Positions 1 to 14,400 of a stretch of DNA of 64,000 nt are shown here, piece after piece. The notes beneath the pieces are model-generated. The model was not told the DNA's origin. It saw nothing but the letters and a program-made list of their open reading frames with translations, and searched no databases. The stretch is from contig NC_089449.1 of the NCBI RefSeq assembly GCF_026210795.1, positions 2,294,001-2,358,000 of the forward strand, given 5' to 3'. The DNA comes from Rhizophagus irregularis. Its lineage: Eukaryota; Glomeromycota; Glomeromycetes; Glomerales; Glomeraceae. The translations under genes were made by a program, and so were the position numbers. Every line of letters begins with the position of its first letter. The first letter of the stretch is position 1.

Positions 1-3000
1 ATTATAATTTTTTCGGTTTCATCATAATCTTCCACACCTTCCATCATGAATTCTGCGGGACCTTTTGTAGTGAGGCTTTTATTATACAAGAAAATTATAG
101 TATGAATTACCGCATATTTCTCGAGAGCATATAACCATTTTGCGATAGGTTTACGTACAACACTCCTAATATGAGCCAAGAGTGCGTTAACAAAGGAAGA
201 ATAAGGGTATAATAATTTCTTATTAGATGCTATTTTATATTGCCAATTCATATTATTAGGATTTTCTATTAACCATTCTAAAGTTCTGGTCTTTAAAAAA
301 TTAACCAATATAGGATTTTCACAAATTTTTTCATTAAGCATCTTAATATGTTCTACTGATTTGATGTTGGAAGGATATTTTATACATAATAAACACCATA
401 ATAATTCTTGTTTTAGGATTACTTCAAATGGATATGTGCTGCTTAATATTAAATCTGATAAACTTTCATTCAAAAGTGTTGATAAATTCCTTTCTTGCGG
501 TAATAAGGTTTCTATTGTAATTTTGTCCCATCCGCACATGAAATTAAATGACGTCGAAGAACTTTTTAATTCTCTATGAATGTGTAAGATAATACACACA
601 TGTTTAATAGGAAGCTGCTGCATATCTTTTTGTTTCGATGATGATAGTTGTAATTGTCGTCTCTTTTTCTGTAAGTATTCATTACGAAATTGTTCAATCA
701 AAAATTTTGCTAATTTAATACACCCTGCATTAATCGTAGTGACATCACATTGCAATATTAACATTTCATCTTGAGATTCAGTCCAGAAATATTTAATTCT
801 ATTTTGAAATTGTGATTCGGTTTTGAATGTTGATAATTTATCTACTTGACAGCTAATTTGATTTTGTAAACATGTTTTAACATCTGTATTAATATTTGAA
901 AACGTATTGATTATAATTTGTAACCCTTCATCGTTAACGATTTCTTCTTGAATAGGAGTATTTTCTTCGTGAACGAAATTTTTAAGTCGATATTGAATAT
1001 GATCGATTAAATTATTATGATGCTGATTGTTGAAATAAACATTTTTCCAATATCTAACTTCTTCTAAATGTAAATTTGATTGTTCGGCTCTAATCATACC
1101 ATCAGATGACGCAATATTAATTAATTTTTCCTTACATTTAATCAATACCTCCCCCTCATCCGCTTCAGGAAAGCTCTTTTTCACGTCGATAACCAAACTT
1201 TGTAAAGTTTCATTCTTGTCGAATCCAATAAATAAATCTTCTTGTTTAAATCCTCTTAACTTAACGGTAGAAATTGACTCTGCCCAATCTTTAAGAGTTT
1301 CCACCAAATCTTGTTCTTGCGGCATTAACGCATCATTCATGGTCATTCTCTGTTTTTCAAATCTATTGAGTAATGGTGGATCGGCTTTTTCTAATTTACT
1401 TTCGTCCATCACTAATATACACCTAAATGTTGGAGCTACATACAATAATGGATTTGAATATGCTCCAAGTGCTACTCTAGCATAAAATTTTGGATCTTCT
1501 TCGCTACCAACAACAATGTAATTTTGGTTCCATAAATCGTATAAACTTCCTATTTATTTGAAAGGAGAGGAAAGTTAAAATCAATATTTTTTTTTTTTTA
1601 AAAAAAAACAAAAATGAAAAAAAAGAAACTGACCATAAATAATTTCTAAATCTGTTAAAATTAATGGTCTACCGGTTTCGACGCACATCATAATTCTGTT
1701 TAAAACACTATAAGAATAATCATCTTGATCTTCAGGAAATTGGGATCCAAGTATTACGACAGGATCTAGACCCTTTTTTCTTAGTTGATAATTTAATAAG
1801 TTAACAATGCTATCACTTTTACCTATAACCATTAAATGTCTCGCATCTTTATCTTCTAGATTCGCATTAATTAAATCCCAAATTGGTATAGGTTTATAGT
1901 CATATTCCTTTGATGAATTAAAATTTTTTATTACTAAACCGAAATAATCTTTCACTAATTCTTCAATATTGCCTATACCTCCAAAATTTCTCGTTAATGC
2001 CAAATGTATATTTTCCGGTGTTAAACTATTATATTGTGATAAACTTTTTACTAAAGAATAGTAATCTCTTAATCCATGAAAATTAGATAATTTTTGTCCT
2101 CTTTGTTCGTAATTTAAATATGATTGTGCTAATAATTGCAATGATGCCTTTTTTATTGGTGAATTCTCATTTTTTATAAGTAATCGTGACGCTGTTTCTG
2201 TTAAATCATTTAATTCAAATTTAGGTCTTTGGACTAATAATGCTCTACTACTTTTACTATTATCTAATCTCCAATTCGAAATAGCTACACAAGAAACCGC
2301 TGGTTCAGTATTAGGATAACTCGGTTCAAGTAGTGAATGTAATACTTTTAATGGGTTAAACGGACTGGTTTCAGCCAATCCCACTAAAAAAAAAAAAAAT
2401 ATTAACAAATAAGTGAAAATTTTGAAATTTTTAATAGTTAAGGTTTAAAAAATCTTTCATACATACCCTCATCAAGTAATACGACACTGAGAAGAGGAAA
2501 TTCGTCAGAACTTGTTTTTTGATAATTCACTGCTTTTTCAAATACTTTGTGAATACCTTCAGAAGTTGAAGATGATGAACCTTGATGTGGAATTAAATAT
2601 ACTTGATGTAAGCTTCTAAAATATTCATCATTTGAATCTACTCCTCGAAGATTTTGATTTATAAGTCTAACAGCTAAGGATTTTGATGACCCAGGTGCTC
2701 CAATTATAAAGCAAGGTATTTTGGTAAAAATGCATACAATCATAACTAATACGTTTTCTAGTAAAGCTTCATTCTTTGCCGTATTGGGCGGACATTGCAT
2801 TCTGTCAATATAATTTTCCTGTTCTTCTCTTATAATTCTGTCAAATCTCTCTTCAGTAATATTAAATTTATGCTTCTTGAAAATTTCGCTCATCCTTCTT
2901 CTATATTCTTTTCTTAATTGCTGTTCGTATAGCCTTGATTGATAACATAATCCTAATGCAAGTATATAAGAACGTACATTATTTGTAATGTCACTAGGTA

Positions 3001-6000
3001 CAGGATATTTTATAATTTTTCCATATTTCTTAATCGGAGGTCGATCTTTTAAACTATTAATAAAGAATTTAACAAGCTTAATAGCACGCTTAACATCACG
3101 TAAACTAACGCTATAGGATTCTTCAGTTCTTCTTATAAAATCTTGAGAAAAAAATAAACATTCCGATAATACTTTATGACCAAGATCTTTAAGTAGTTCT
3201 TTTACCATTATTTCAATATATTTTGCTTCTTCTACAGGTTTAAGAATGCCATAATCCCAAACATAATCTAATATTTGATCAGGTAATGGATTAACTTGAT
3301 AAACAAGTTTACTTTTTTCTTCAAATCGTGAATCTTTAGGTTTTAGTAATCCTGCTTCTGTTGCTGCTTTGGTACGTATACGATATGGATTACATGCTGC
3401 AAAAAGTCGAATATTGTGATGAATTGGTTTTCCATTTAACATTCTGTGAGCGATCAAATCAGCTAGTAATCCAATATGATTACATGTATTAATTTCATCA
3501 AAGAATAACCAAATTTCTCCTTTATCGGCTTCTTTTAGAGATTCTCCCATAAAAAATAAAATAGTTTCTTCCGTAATACCAGCATGAAGATTTAATGCAC
3601 GAAATTTTACTTCAACAACTTTAGATAAAAATCCTATTAAACTTGTTTTTCCACATCCAGCTTCACCGCATACAATTACAGGAATATTAGCACGAGCTCT
3701 TAAGAGAATAAGAGCCATTTTAATTAAATTATCGGCAGAAAGAGCATATTGAGGGTAATCAATTATATGCATAGTTTTTCTTGCTAAATTTTCCAAAGTG
3801 GATAATAAATCTTTAGAATTCATATTACGATAGTCATCTAAATCCCAAAGTTTCTTATCTCCAATATATTGACTTTGTAATAAAGTTTTCACATTTTTTG
3901 GAACTTTTTCCTTGTCTCTGTATAATGCGCAGATCGAATCTGGTGTTTGAGATAAGAAAAATACCAACAAATGATTTGAATCATCCCACTGTACTATGGT
4001 ACCGAGAGCAGCATTTTCATTATCAGGAGTTGAAATATTTTCTTTTTGTGCTGTTTTAGTTGCAATAGATTTAGTGGCAAAATCTTTTGATACGCTTAAT
4101 AATGTTTGAACGAGTGTACTACGTATATTTTTTTCATCCACCATAAGTTTTAAATTTTCAACTTTGAAATAAGAACTTAATGATAGTCTAACTAACTGAT
4201 CAGCAAATACGTTAACAAATATTTCGACAAATCTAAATGATGAAATTTCTCTTTCGTCTTTTATATCCTTATTATTCTTTACAAACAGATAATCTTTAAT
4301 TAAATTTCTGCATTCATTAACGGGTAATGGTTGTAAATCTGGAGTTCCCTCTACACTTCTGAAATGAATATCCTTATCATTTATTGCAGCTTTTTCACTA
4401 AGTGCTTTCAAATAATGACAAACAACTTGAATTGGACTATTAATTTCTTGTGATACGGTTAAATTTTCTATATTCCAATTTAAATGTGTTTGACGAAGAT
4501 ATCCTGCGATGGGTAGAGATTTAAGCAAATGTTGTCCTATTGTAGAAGCTACCTCAATAAATATACTAGTGTTTGGAAGAAATGCGATATCCATATTACA
4601 AAATACAACTCCTAAGGTTAAAAGTTCAAATAATAGCATATTAACGTCCCCGGGGCGATCAGCCGATATAATATTAAAATGCACACTTTCAAATGGTCGC
4701 AAATTAAATTCTTTAAGTCTATGAACAAGCGTTCCGAAATCAATTCCATCACTAATAAGAAAAGTTTTTGGTGTTAAATTTTTTGAAAAACTATATTGTC
4801 TAATATATTCAGTTTTACCCTGTCCAGACAATTCTGAAGAAATGCTCATGACATTTGGACATAATTCATGATAAAGGGTTTTCATTGCTTCACCACTTAA
4901 TCCATTTGTTGCATGAACGTCTTGTGAAAATTGATCTAAAATATGATGATGTAGTTCTTGTTCACGATAACAAATTAGTGCTAGTAGAAATTTATCATTA
5001 TGTTCACGCATAGACCTAATGAGATTAACTAAATTATATTGTAATTCAAAATCTAATAACTCCAAGTTAGCAAGACAGAATAAGGTTCCTTTGTATCCAT
5101 TTTTATTTGCAAAGAAACATCTTTTAATGAAAATTGCGAGTTCTTCCATAGTTGTAGAAGCTGTACATATTAATATTTGCCATGGTAAAGGATGACATTC
5201 ATGGTTCACGTATAATGACATTATAATGTTTGGAACAAGGAATTTATCAGTACATGCAGCAACAAATAATTTTCCAGGATAAACTACATCTGAAATTACA
5301 CGCTCTTTAATATTCTTGACTTGACGTTCTTCTTTGGGAACTGTTGTAAATATTTCTTGTAAGATTGTTCCAATTTTTCCAAGAGTATCATCATATTTAT
5401 TTCCTTCTAAATTAATTGTAATTTTGTCTTTTGGAGGTAATTTAGCTTTACTATTGACAAATCGGATCAATTTTTTACATTCTTCAGTATTCGCTTTATC
5501 ATTTGCTTTACTTCCAACGCTAAAATAATCAAGAAATGACAAAATATGTCGAGCCGGGAAAAATGTTAAATAATAATATTCCTCTTGTGCTTCGTTCACA
5601 ATTGCTTCCCTATTTTTTTAAAAAAAATGAAAATGATTATAAGTCAGGCATATACCAATTAGATTTCGTTATTATAAACATCACGAAAACATATAATTAC
5701 CATTCTTTTAAGTGCTTCTTTAATTCAATTACTGTCTGTTGCATACTCTCGGTACCTTTGATTTCTCGCTTAAATTTACGATAATAAAAATGACCTGTTT
5801 GAATAAGCTTCGAAGAAAGATTGATAATTTCTTGTGACATATCTACTTGCATAACGAATTCGTCCATAATAGGTTTAGAAACTTCCTGTTCAACTTCTAA
5901 TCCAGGAGCGTGATTAGTTGCAATATCAACAGACACTGAAGGTTTTGATATCAAGAGCGCACGTCCACGCAAATCGTGTAAATCAGTCAAGGAGTAAGAA

Positions 6001-9000
6001 GGTTTAGTAGTTCCCTTAAGTGTAGAATAAGACAAAGTAACTTTACACGTATCTCCTTTAATATCGCGTTCGAAAGTGTAAGTCCCTCTCTTAGCCGCGT
6101 TTCTAATCTTTTCCCTCGTAACTTCTTCTTTATTTGAAATACTGTTATACAAATTTTGTAATGCCATGTTGTTGCTACTACAAAGTGCTACCTTGCTTCC
6201 TAATTTTGCATTCTGCTGAGTTATATTGCTAATTTCAATCAAAAATTTCTTAAGCGATAATCTTTCCACAGATTTTAATAAAGGGAGCAAAAATTGTTTG
6301 ACTTGAATGAGAGAAGAAACTGTGTCTTCTTGTATAAGTCTTTCATCTGAAGATTCGTCTACCGAATTAATTAAATTTTTTATGTCATGTTCAGCGATTT
6401 TATAAAGAAACACAATAAAATCACTAGCTTTTGAGAGTTCTTTGATCAAATCCCAACAATCATCATTAATTAATCCAAAATGTTGATTAAATATTTCAAA
6501 GAAATTCACTAATTTTCCTAACCAAAGATAATCGTCACGAAGAACTAACTGTATTCTTTCAAGCCAATCATCTTTAGTGTGAGTTATTTTAAACATAACT
6601 ACGACTATAGATAATTGCTGAAGTCGTTCAATTTGTGTCGGAACTAAAGAAAGATATTCAAGTGTTTTAATTAACTTTGGACTTTTTTCTCTTTGAATGT
6701 AATCACTTATCAAATTTAATTCTATTTCGATATCTTTCACATTTTTCCATATAAGGCTTCCTTCTGAACATTTAAGACTTTCCCATTCTTTATATTGTTG
6801 ACATAATCGATCATATTCGATAAATACGGCTGGCATTAAAGTTAAAGCTATATATTCGACAGTTAATTCATTTTCATCTGATTTCAATTTCAATTCACTA
6901 TCAAAAACATTATAGAATGTATGCGACTTTGCCCATTTACGTGCTTTTCTAGCGGTATCTATAATTTTTTTATGAAAATTCCAATGATTATCAGCCAAAG
7001 TTTCTTTAAGCGTAAGATTTCCTAGATTATTATTTCGATTATTAATGTCATTAAGAAAATTTTGAACGTCTTTAACTTTTTCAATAGGACAAAAATTATC
7101 ATAAAATGATCTTAATTGTTCTATTTTCAAAATGTATCCATGGTAGTTTTTTCGAAGATTTTTAATCAGATCTTCGCTAATTTTCTCTTTCTTGGCAGAA
7201 AAATTGAGAAAGGGATGCAAAATTTTAGTATCATATTCAAGAATTTCTTGTAGGGATCGAATTGTTATATCCTCTCTAAGAATAACGGCATCGAATTTAA
7301 AGATTAATCCTTGAACTTGCTTAACATAAGGATGGGAATACAAATTATCAACAAGGCCAGTTGCATTGAAAATTAAACTCCAAAATCGATAATTTTCAAG
7401 TAATTTTAAAATTACAGCCGATAAATTTGTATTATTCTTGATAATTTTATCTTTAGCTTCCAAATATGTCATTACGTGATAGACAATATTTTCGCTTAAG
7501 CTAATAAAGTAAAAGTGAATTTTTAATTAGTAAATTATAAAATCACATATAAAGTCATCCGGTATTTGAAAAGAAATCTTTAATTACCCATTTTGTATAT
7601 TTACAACTTCGTTTTTGCAACCACAAACTTGCAACAAATATCTTATCACATTATTATCAATTTTATGTATGTAATTTTTTAATAATTCCTTGACCATTTC
7701 TCCATATGAATCATGAATTTCTTTCTCTAAAGTTGAGATAACTGGCGTAATAGTTAAAATATTAGAAATATTAGATAGAGCGCAGTTTTTGGCACGACCA
7801 GCCGCAACATCTAATAAATCTTTAAAAATTTTAGAATGCTTTCCAATTATTGGAAAGATGATTGATAAATTATGATAAATTTCATAAATGAAGTTTGAAT
7901 CGTTAGAATCATATGATCCAGTTCTATTAATATCGATTAAATGATAATACCAAGTTTTACAAATATCAGGAAGTTTGTTTGTTTTAAAGTTTTTAAAATC
8001 CGACTTAAACCAATAATCCAATAGATTTGGAAAAATTGAAAGTAAACCAGGTTTTGGAGATCCAGATATATACTTCATTGCTTCTAAAAAGTCATCTTTG
8101 GACCACTTAAGTTGAGGATCTTTAAGAATTTGAAGAATTGATTCAGAGTCACTTTTATTCCATTCTTTCAAACGGTCATTAAGTAATGATAAAGATCTAT
8201 TTCTAAATATTCCAGCAACTTCTACACGAAGTTCTATAGGCATCCGTGAAAAATAATTATTCAAACTTGTTGCATGTGATGATGAAATAAGCTGCTCAAC
8301 GCGAGGACAAAAGTATTTAAGAAGTTGAATATCACGTTCTGTCGTATGTTCAATCATATCGGTCCAAACAAAAAGAAGAATTTCGAAGGAGTTACAATTA
8401 TAAAATAACCACTAAAAAATAAATCAATTTATAATTAAGAATTATAATTATAATATCGTTTATAAAAAAACTTTAACTTACCTTTCCAATATTGGAGTAA
8501 ATTGACAAGTTCTTAATTTGATTTACGATAGATTTTGCGGATTTTGTATATTCTTTTAAAAAATTCTTCATTCGATCATTGCTATATTTAAGGTCTTGAA
8601 TTGCTTCGATAAAACTGAAATGTGGATCGATAATACTAGCAACTTTGAAAAGCTTTAACCAATCAAAAGATCTATTGATTACGTTTAAACGGATTACAGC
8701 AGTCATTGTTATGTTTAATGCGTCATAGAATTCTCCAGGCAAAAGATCGGGTTGAAATTTCTCTAAAGTGTCAATAATTTGAGCTATAGGAAACCCATTT
8801 GGTAAGCCAAACCGACCAAATGATTCTTGGCGAAAGTGAATATAATTTCCTAAAAGAAGACATAAAAAAATACGCTTTTCGTATTCCTTTGATTTTGTCT
8901 TTTGAATATTCTGACTAATAAAATCAATATCTGTTTCATGCAATACAGGATTACGAAAGTTATCCATAAGTCCTTGATATTCCATAATCTTATCTTTAAA

Positions 9001-10476
9001 ATTATTTGAAGTTATACTATTAAGGAGAATACTCGTAAACACAAAGTCTCTAAGAGATCGAAACTCAGTACGCCGGGTTTTAATAACAAATACTTGTGCT
9101 ATGTCAAATTTGAATCCAGTTTTTTTTTCCAAAAGTCGTAATGGCTCATTTTCTTCCGAATAAAGATCTCCTTCTTCTTTATTCTTTCCGTCTTTACTCT
9201 TCTTATTTTTTGAATCATTTGCTTCCTCATCTTCATTTTCATTCTTTTCATCTTTTTTCTTCTTATCTTTTTTATTCTTACTTTCATTTACCCCCTCATT
9301 TTCATCTTCATTATTATCATTATTGACCTTATTTTTAGGATCATTTGCTTTATCATCGCCATCTTCTTTCTTTTCATCATTCTTATTTTTATTATTATTT
9401 TCTTGATCCTCTCCGTCTTCACGGCTTTCTCGCGTTACAGATGAATCATCAGGATTATTGTTTTCATCGTTGTTATTTTTTTTCTTTTTATCTAAAGCAT
9501 CCTCATTTTTGTCAGATTTGGATTTGGTAAATAAAGAAAATTTTGATTTTTTAGGATCATTTGCTTTATCATCACCATCTTCTTTCTTTTCATCATTCTT
9601 ATTTTTATTATTATTTTCTTGATCCTCTCCGTCTTCACGGCTTTCTTGCGTTACAGATGAATCATCAGGATTATTATTTTCATCGTTGTTATTTTTTTTC
9701 TTTTTATCTAAAGCATCCTCATTTTTGTCAGATTTGGATTTGGTAAATAAAGAAAATTTTGATTTTTTAGGATCATTTGCTTTATCATCACCATCTTCTT
9801 TCTTTTCATCATTCTTATTTTTATTATTATTTTCTTGATCCTCTCCGTCTTCACGGCTTTCTTGCGTTACAGATGAATCATCAGGATTATTATTTTCATC
9901 GTTGTTATTTTTTTTCTTTTTATCTAAAGCGTCCTCATTTTTGTCAGATTTGGATTTGGTAAATAAAGAAAATTTTGATTTTTCCTCAATTTTTGGCTTC
10001 GGGATGAAGAACGCATATTTATACTTGACTTCATAATTATTGAATCTCTCAAGTGGTATGGAAATTGGATCTGAATACCAATAATTAGATTTAAAGTGCA
10101 AATATTCACCTTTCTGTTGTTTTAGTTTAACAATCGGATTTTCCCAATTGCCTAATTCTTCGATATTACCAACAACAATAGGATAACCTTCAAAAAATTC
10201 AAAGGAAGGTAAGTAAACATGAAAAGTAACTTTAATATTTGAAGAATCATCCCCGAAAATGGTTTTCTTCCATCCCTTGAAAAAATTTTTATTTTCTGTG
10301 TTAGTCGATTCAGGCTGTGATTGTTGGGGATCATGATTTTGGTTTGTTCCCGTAGAGTCATCTGCACCGTTTTGATGCTCAGAATCATCGGCTTGCACAG
10401 AAGTTTCGGAAAAAGTTTCTACGGTGGATTTGTCCGGTAAAATCACAGTTCCATCTCTATTAGTTTCGGATGACAT
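1..10476 (-). CDS. RNF213 (mysterin)-like giant AAA+ ATPase / E3 ubiquitin ligase, 5' part, incomplete at left edge
   Basis: Six exons join with consistent phases: 10476..8482, 8411..7588, 7500..5701, 5609..2467, 2383..1634 and 1549..1 (open at the edge), giving at least 3353 residues. Introns are 70-91 bp, GT...TAG. Residues about 80-158 resemble a CBM20 starch-binding fold (GNIEELGNWENP). A charged low-complexity region follows, with three 72-residue tandem repeats (about 164-380). Three P-loops are visible: a poor one SGQGKT near 1801, GEAGCGKT near 2188 with FFDE near 2242, and GAPGSSKS near 2510. The last is followed by LLDEVGLAE, a Walker B motif assembled exactly across intron 4. The joins DLEIIYG/SLYDLWNQNY and the DPPLLNRFE block are typical of the family. 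Vertebrate RNF213 is a cytosolic dynein-like six-AAA E3 of about 5200 residues acting on lipid droplets and intracellular pathogens. Its RING and C-terminus would lie left of this window. The substrate here is unknown. The start is the ATG at 10476, the first in frame. Confidence 0.93.
9338..9985 (-). repeat. Three 216-bp in-frame tandem repeats in exon 1 of the RNF213-like gene
   Basis: Three almost identical 216-bp units (about 9770-9985, 9554-9769, 9338-9553) each encode 72 residues beginning KSKFSLFTKSKSDKNEDA and ending in a KNDEKKEDGDDKAND-type stretch. Only a few substitutions separate the copies, so the duplication is recent. The repeats are Lys/Asp/Asn/Glu-rich, likely disordered, and sit between the CBM20-like domain and the alpha-helical part. 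Copy number may vary between strains or nuclei. Confidence 0.95.
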
Positions 10477-11445
10477 ATTTCATAAGTGTTTATATTTCCA
10501 AATAATTATTATTATTTAAATTCACACATTGAATCCTAAAGTATGTAAATATTTTATTTGTAATCTAAAGATAATTATAAAAAAATCTGTCGTTCGAACA
10601 AGAAATAAGAAAAAAAACGAAATGAAAATTTTAATATGCTTATTTATCTATAAGATTGTCCAAAAAAAAAAATATTTATATTTTCATTGTTTATTTTCCA
10701 AATTAAGTGATAAAACAAAAATACTGCGGAAGTTTACTCACTTAATTTAAATGAAATTAACTTATCCGGTTAATTAGATCTTTTAAATACCTTATTTTTT
10801 TTGTTCTTTATCTCTCTTGAAATGGATTCTATTTGGTTTGTATTTAAATGAAAAATTATTTTTGGACTAGCTTTGTTATGAATTTCTAAAATTAGTTTAA
10901 ATGAGTGTACGTAATTTAACATAATATGTAACAACAATTACATATCTTACTGAGTTTGACCAGCATTACTATTAATTTTGGCCAAATAATGAATATATTT
11001 CGGAAAAAATATTAATTCTTGTGTGTTAGGTAGATATTTTGTGTGATTACTGTGACAAACACCATTAGTTATTATAGCTATTATGCAATAAATAATTGTT
11101 TATTTACTATTTTTTAACACAAAGTGAGTAAATATGCATATAATGTTACCAATATCAAAGTCAACGCTCTGGTCTAGGAGGACGTACAGTTTTTAAAAAA
11201 AAAATTAATTTTTGTACCAACTTTTAATAATCGTTATCTTCCCATTATATATCAACTAATGTTAAATTGGAATTGTTTATCAGATAATTGTTTGATGGGC
11301 GTAAAAAGTGCCGATCGACTTTGTACCTTATCACTTTTATTTTGTGGGTCATATGATTATATAATGGAGAAAATAATGGAAAAGATCAATGCCTTAATAG
11401 CTAATAAATATAATGCATGCATGAATTTTTTTTTTTTTTTTAATC
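10477..11445. promoter_or_regulatory. Divergent intergenic region between the RNF213-like and GH35 genes
   Basis: About 970 bp of AT-rich DNA separates two head-to-head genes, so it should carry both 5' ends. I see no third gene. Short ORFs here have no recognisable content. A run of 16 T ends only a few bases before the GH35 ATG. No single TATA or other element stands out well enough to call. Confidence 0.45.
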
Positions 11446-14400
11446 ATGATTGCAGAAGTTATAGCTGTAACTGTAACTGCTTTAGCTATTCCAACTGGTT
11501 TCGTGGCTTTTTATGTTTGGCTTTTACAAAGCCGTAAAGGAACTTTGCCTATAACAACAACTGAATGTGCATATAATCGTAATAAATATGGACATATTCT
11601 TGATTGGGATAAACATTGTTTATACATTCATAAAAATCCAACATTAATATTTAGTGGAGAATTTCATTATTGGCGACTTCCTGATCAATCAAGATGGGAA
11701 AGTGTGCTAAAAAAGTATCGAGCAGGAGGATTTAACTGTATTAGAATTTATTTCCATTGGGGATTTCATAATCCTGATCAGGGAATTTATAAGTTTGATG
11801 GCAATAGAGATGTTAATCATTTGTTGAATCTTTGCGAAAAATTGGGACTTTATGTTCTAGCAGCACCAGGTCCTTATATTTGTGCTGAAACTCAAGTGGG
11901 AGGATTTCCATTGTGGTTAGCTGCTGAAAAACATAGAATACGTCATATTAAATTCACAGGATTTAAAGAGTACGATAAAACTTTTGCGGAATATGAAAAA
12001 GAATGGTTTGAGAATATTTTACCAATCTTAGCGCGTCACCAAATTACTGAAAAATCTAATGGATGTGTTATTGCACTTCAAATCGAAAATGAATTATTTG
12101 AAAAAGCACGAAAGATTCCATTTGGCTTACATGATGAAATGCGTTTTCTTTGTAAAGTAGCAAGGGATTGTGGAATTACAGTTCCCCTTTTTACAAATGA
12201 TCCCGATGAATCAGGTTCTTTTATTGCAAAACCTGAATATGATGCTAAGCCATCAACTAATTTCTTTAATCGAAGATCATTCGGATTAGATTTATATGGA
12301 TTTGATAAATATTTTAGTAAGTGATAAGAAATAAAATATTATACAATATATACATACATGTTTAATATATAAATTAAAAAAAAATAATAATTTGTTCTTT
12401 TCCATTTACAAGTATTCGCGCCGTCAGACTCTCCAGCTCCATTTGACTTTTGTTCAGAACAGGATCCCAAAAAATGGAAACCTTGGGATCCTAAAGATAT
12501 GGTAAATGCATTAGATCATCTTGAAAAAGAAGTGCGAAGCTTTGGCCATGATGCAGCAAAAGTAAATTTGGTTTATTTATTTAATAATTTCATAAAAAAG
12601 ACCAGAATTAATACTTACCTGTCTATTGTATTTAGTCACCCATATTCATTCCAGAATTGCAAGGTGGATGGTATACATCATATAAGTCAAAACATACGTT
12701 TGATGATATTTATAATTTTTATGGAGATAGATTTACTCGAATCGTTTATGATTCAGTTTTAGCACAAGGATGCACCATGCTTTCATTTTACATGGTCTAT
12801 GGTGGGACTAATTGGGGAACATTGGGTGACATGTATATTTAGAATTTTTTTTAATTTGCAATTTTTTAAAAAAAATTTTATTACGAGTTGCTTATCCAAT
12901 TTTGTATTTAGTGACGGAACTACTTCATATGATTACTCCGCATGTATACGGGAATCTGGTTATATATCAGCTCGGCTAAGAAATTTGCGTCTTGGGCTAT
13001 TCTTTGCAAGAAGTTTTTCGGACGTCTTTGCAAAAACTGTACGCGTTAAAAATCCAAACATTAGAGCATCAATCAAGAATGTTTTCAATTTACAAAGACG
13101 AGCTGTGGTAGATTCAGGTGAAGAAAGTAATGCTGTTGTGTTTACTTTTCTTCGAAATTTTTCTAAGACAGAGAGTCCAAAATTCGAACTTTTTGTTAAT
13201 TATATTGGAGCTCAAGGAAAAAAAGTGTTATTTGGCATGCAATGTTATTTACCATATAAGAGTTCCTTCATTGCTTTAGGTAATTATGTAACATCAACAG
13301 GATTGAAACTTATTTTTTCTTCAATACCTATTCATTTGAGGATTTTACATCCACCAAGTGGAAGTGATCCGGGAAGAGAGATATGGATAATTCCAGTTAA
13401 TGATGGTGGAGAATTTGCATTTGAGGGCGAAATCAACGTAGATGGAAATCTTCGTTCATCAGTAAGAAATATTGGTGATTCTATTAATATTGTTTCATTT
13501 AATGATGGAATTGGATTTGCAAGGATCAGGCATGCGGAAGATTCAAAAGAACTTATTATATTAGCTCTAGATAATGATTCGCTTGGTACACTTCATGCAG
13601 TTTTTGATGAACCTCATTGGGCTCAAGCACATAATCGAGCATTTAATCTTTCTCATTCACCTTTAATAGTTAGTTGGGGGACACAGAATGTTTATTTTGA
13701 TCTAGAAAATAACACCATTGAGACAGAATATGGAGAAGTTGAAAAGGAAATCACAATATTGTCCTTACGACAACTATCTGATCATACTCGTGTAGATTCG
13801 AATTCTTTCTATTCTCTTCCATTTATTTATAAGAAACAACTTAATAAACCTTCAGCTGTCCATACAACACCAGAATTATTTAATTGGAGTACACGTATCA
13901 CAAATTTTTCGGATTTAGAATGGCGAGAAATTGATTTAAAGAATGGCGGAGCTGCTGAAAATCATTATGCATCAGGTCACGTTTTATATCGAGCAAAATT
14001 TCCATCCATGAAAAAAAACAGGAAAATACAATTAAACGTTAATATGCGACATAGGTGTACCATATTTGTTAATGGAAAATTTGCTGGAGGTCATATGACT
14101 TTTAGTAAAAATTTATTCTTTCCAGGAGTGAAAATGGGACCTGAATTATTTGCAAGTTTAGGAGATAAAAAATATGATATTACAAAATTCGTTAATGTTA
14201 ATGAGGAAGATAATATTATAATTATATTAGTTGATAATCTTGGAATTAGCCGACAATCTGTCGTGTTTAATGATGCAAGAAATCCAAGGGGATTAATTTC
14301 AGCAAAAATTTCTGGTTTATCAAAGGTTAAATGGGAAATTTGTGGAGTTGATGTTAGAAAATTGGAAATACCATTTATTACGAGTGGATTTCCAGATGAA

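Noticed and set aside
9099-9962. Plus- and minus-frame ORFs of ~61 codons over the tandem repeats
   Set aside because: They repeat with the 216-bp period and are out-of-frame shadows of the RNF213-like exon.
12650-12660. CCAG at 12650-12653 as acceptor of GH35 intron 2
   Set aside because: It would lose the frame and the IPELQGGW nucleophile motif. The TAG at 12633-12635 keeps both.
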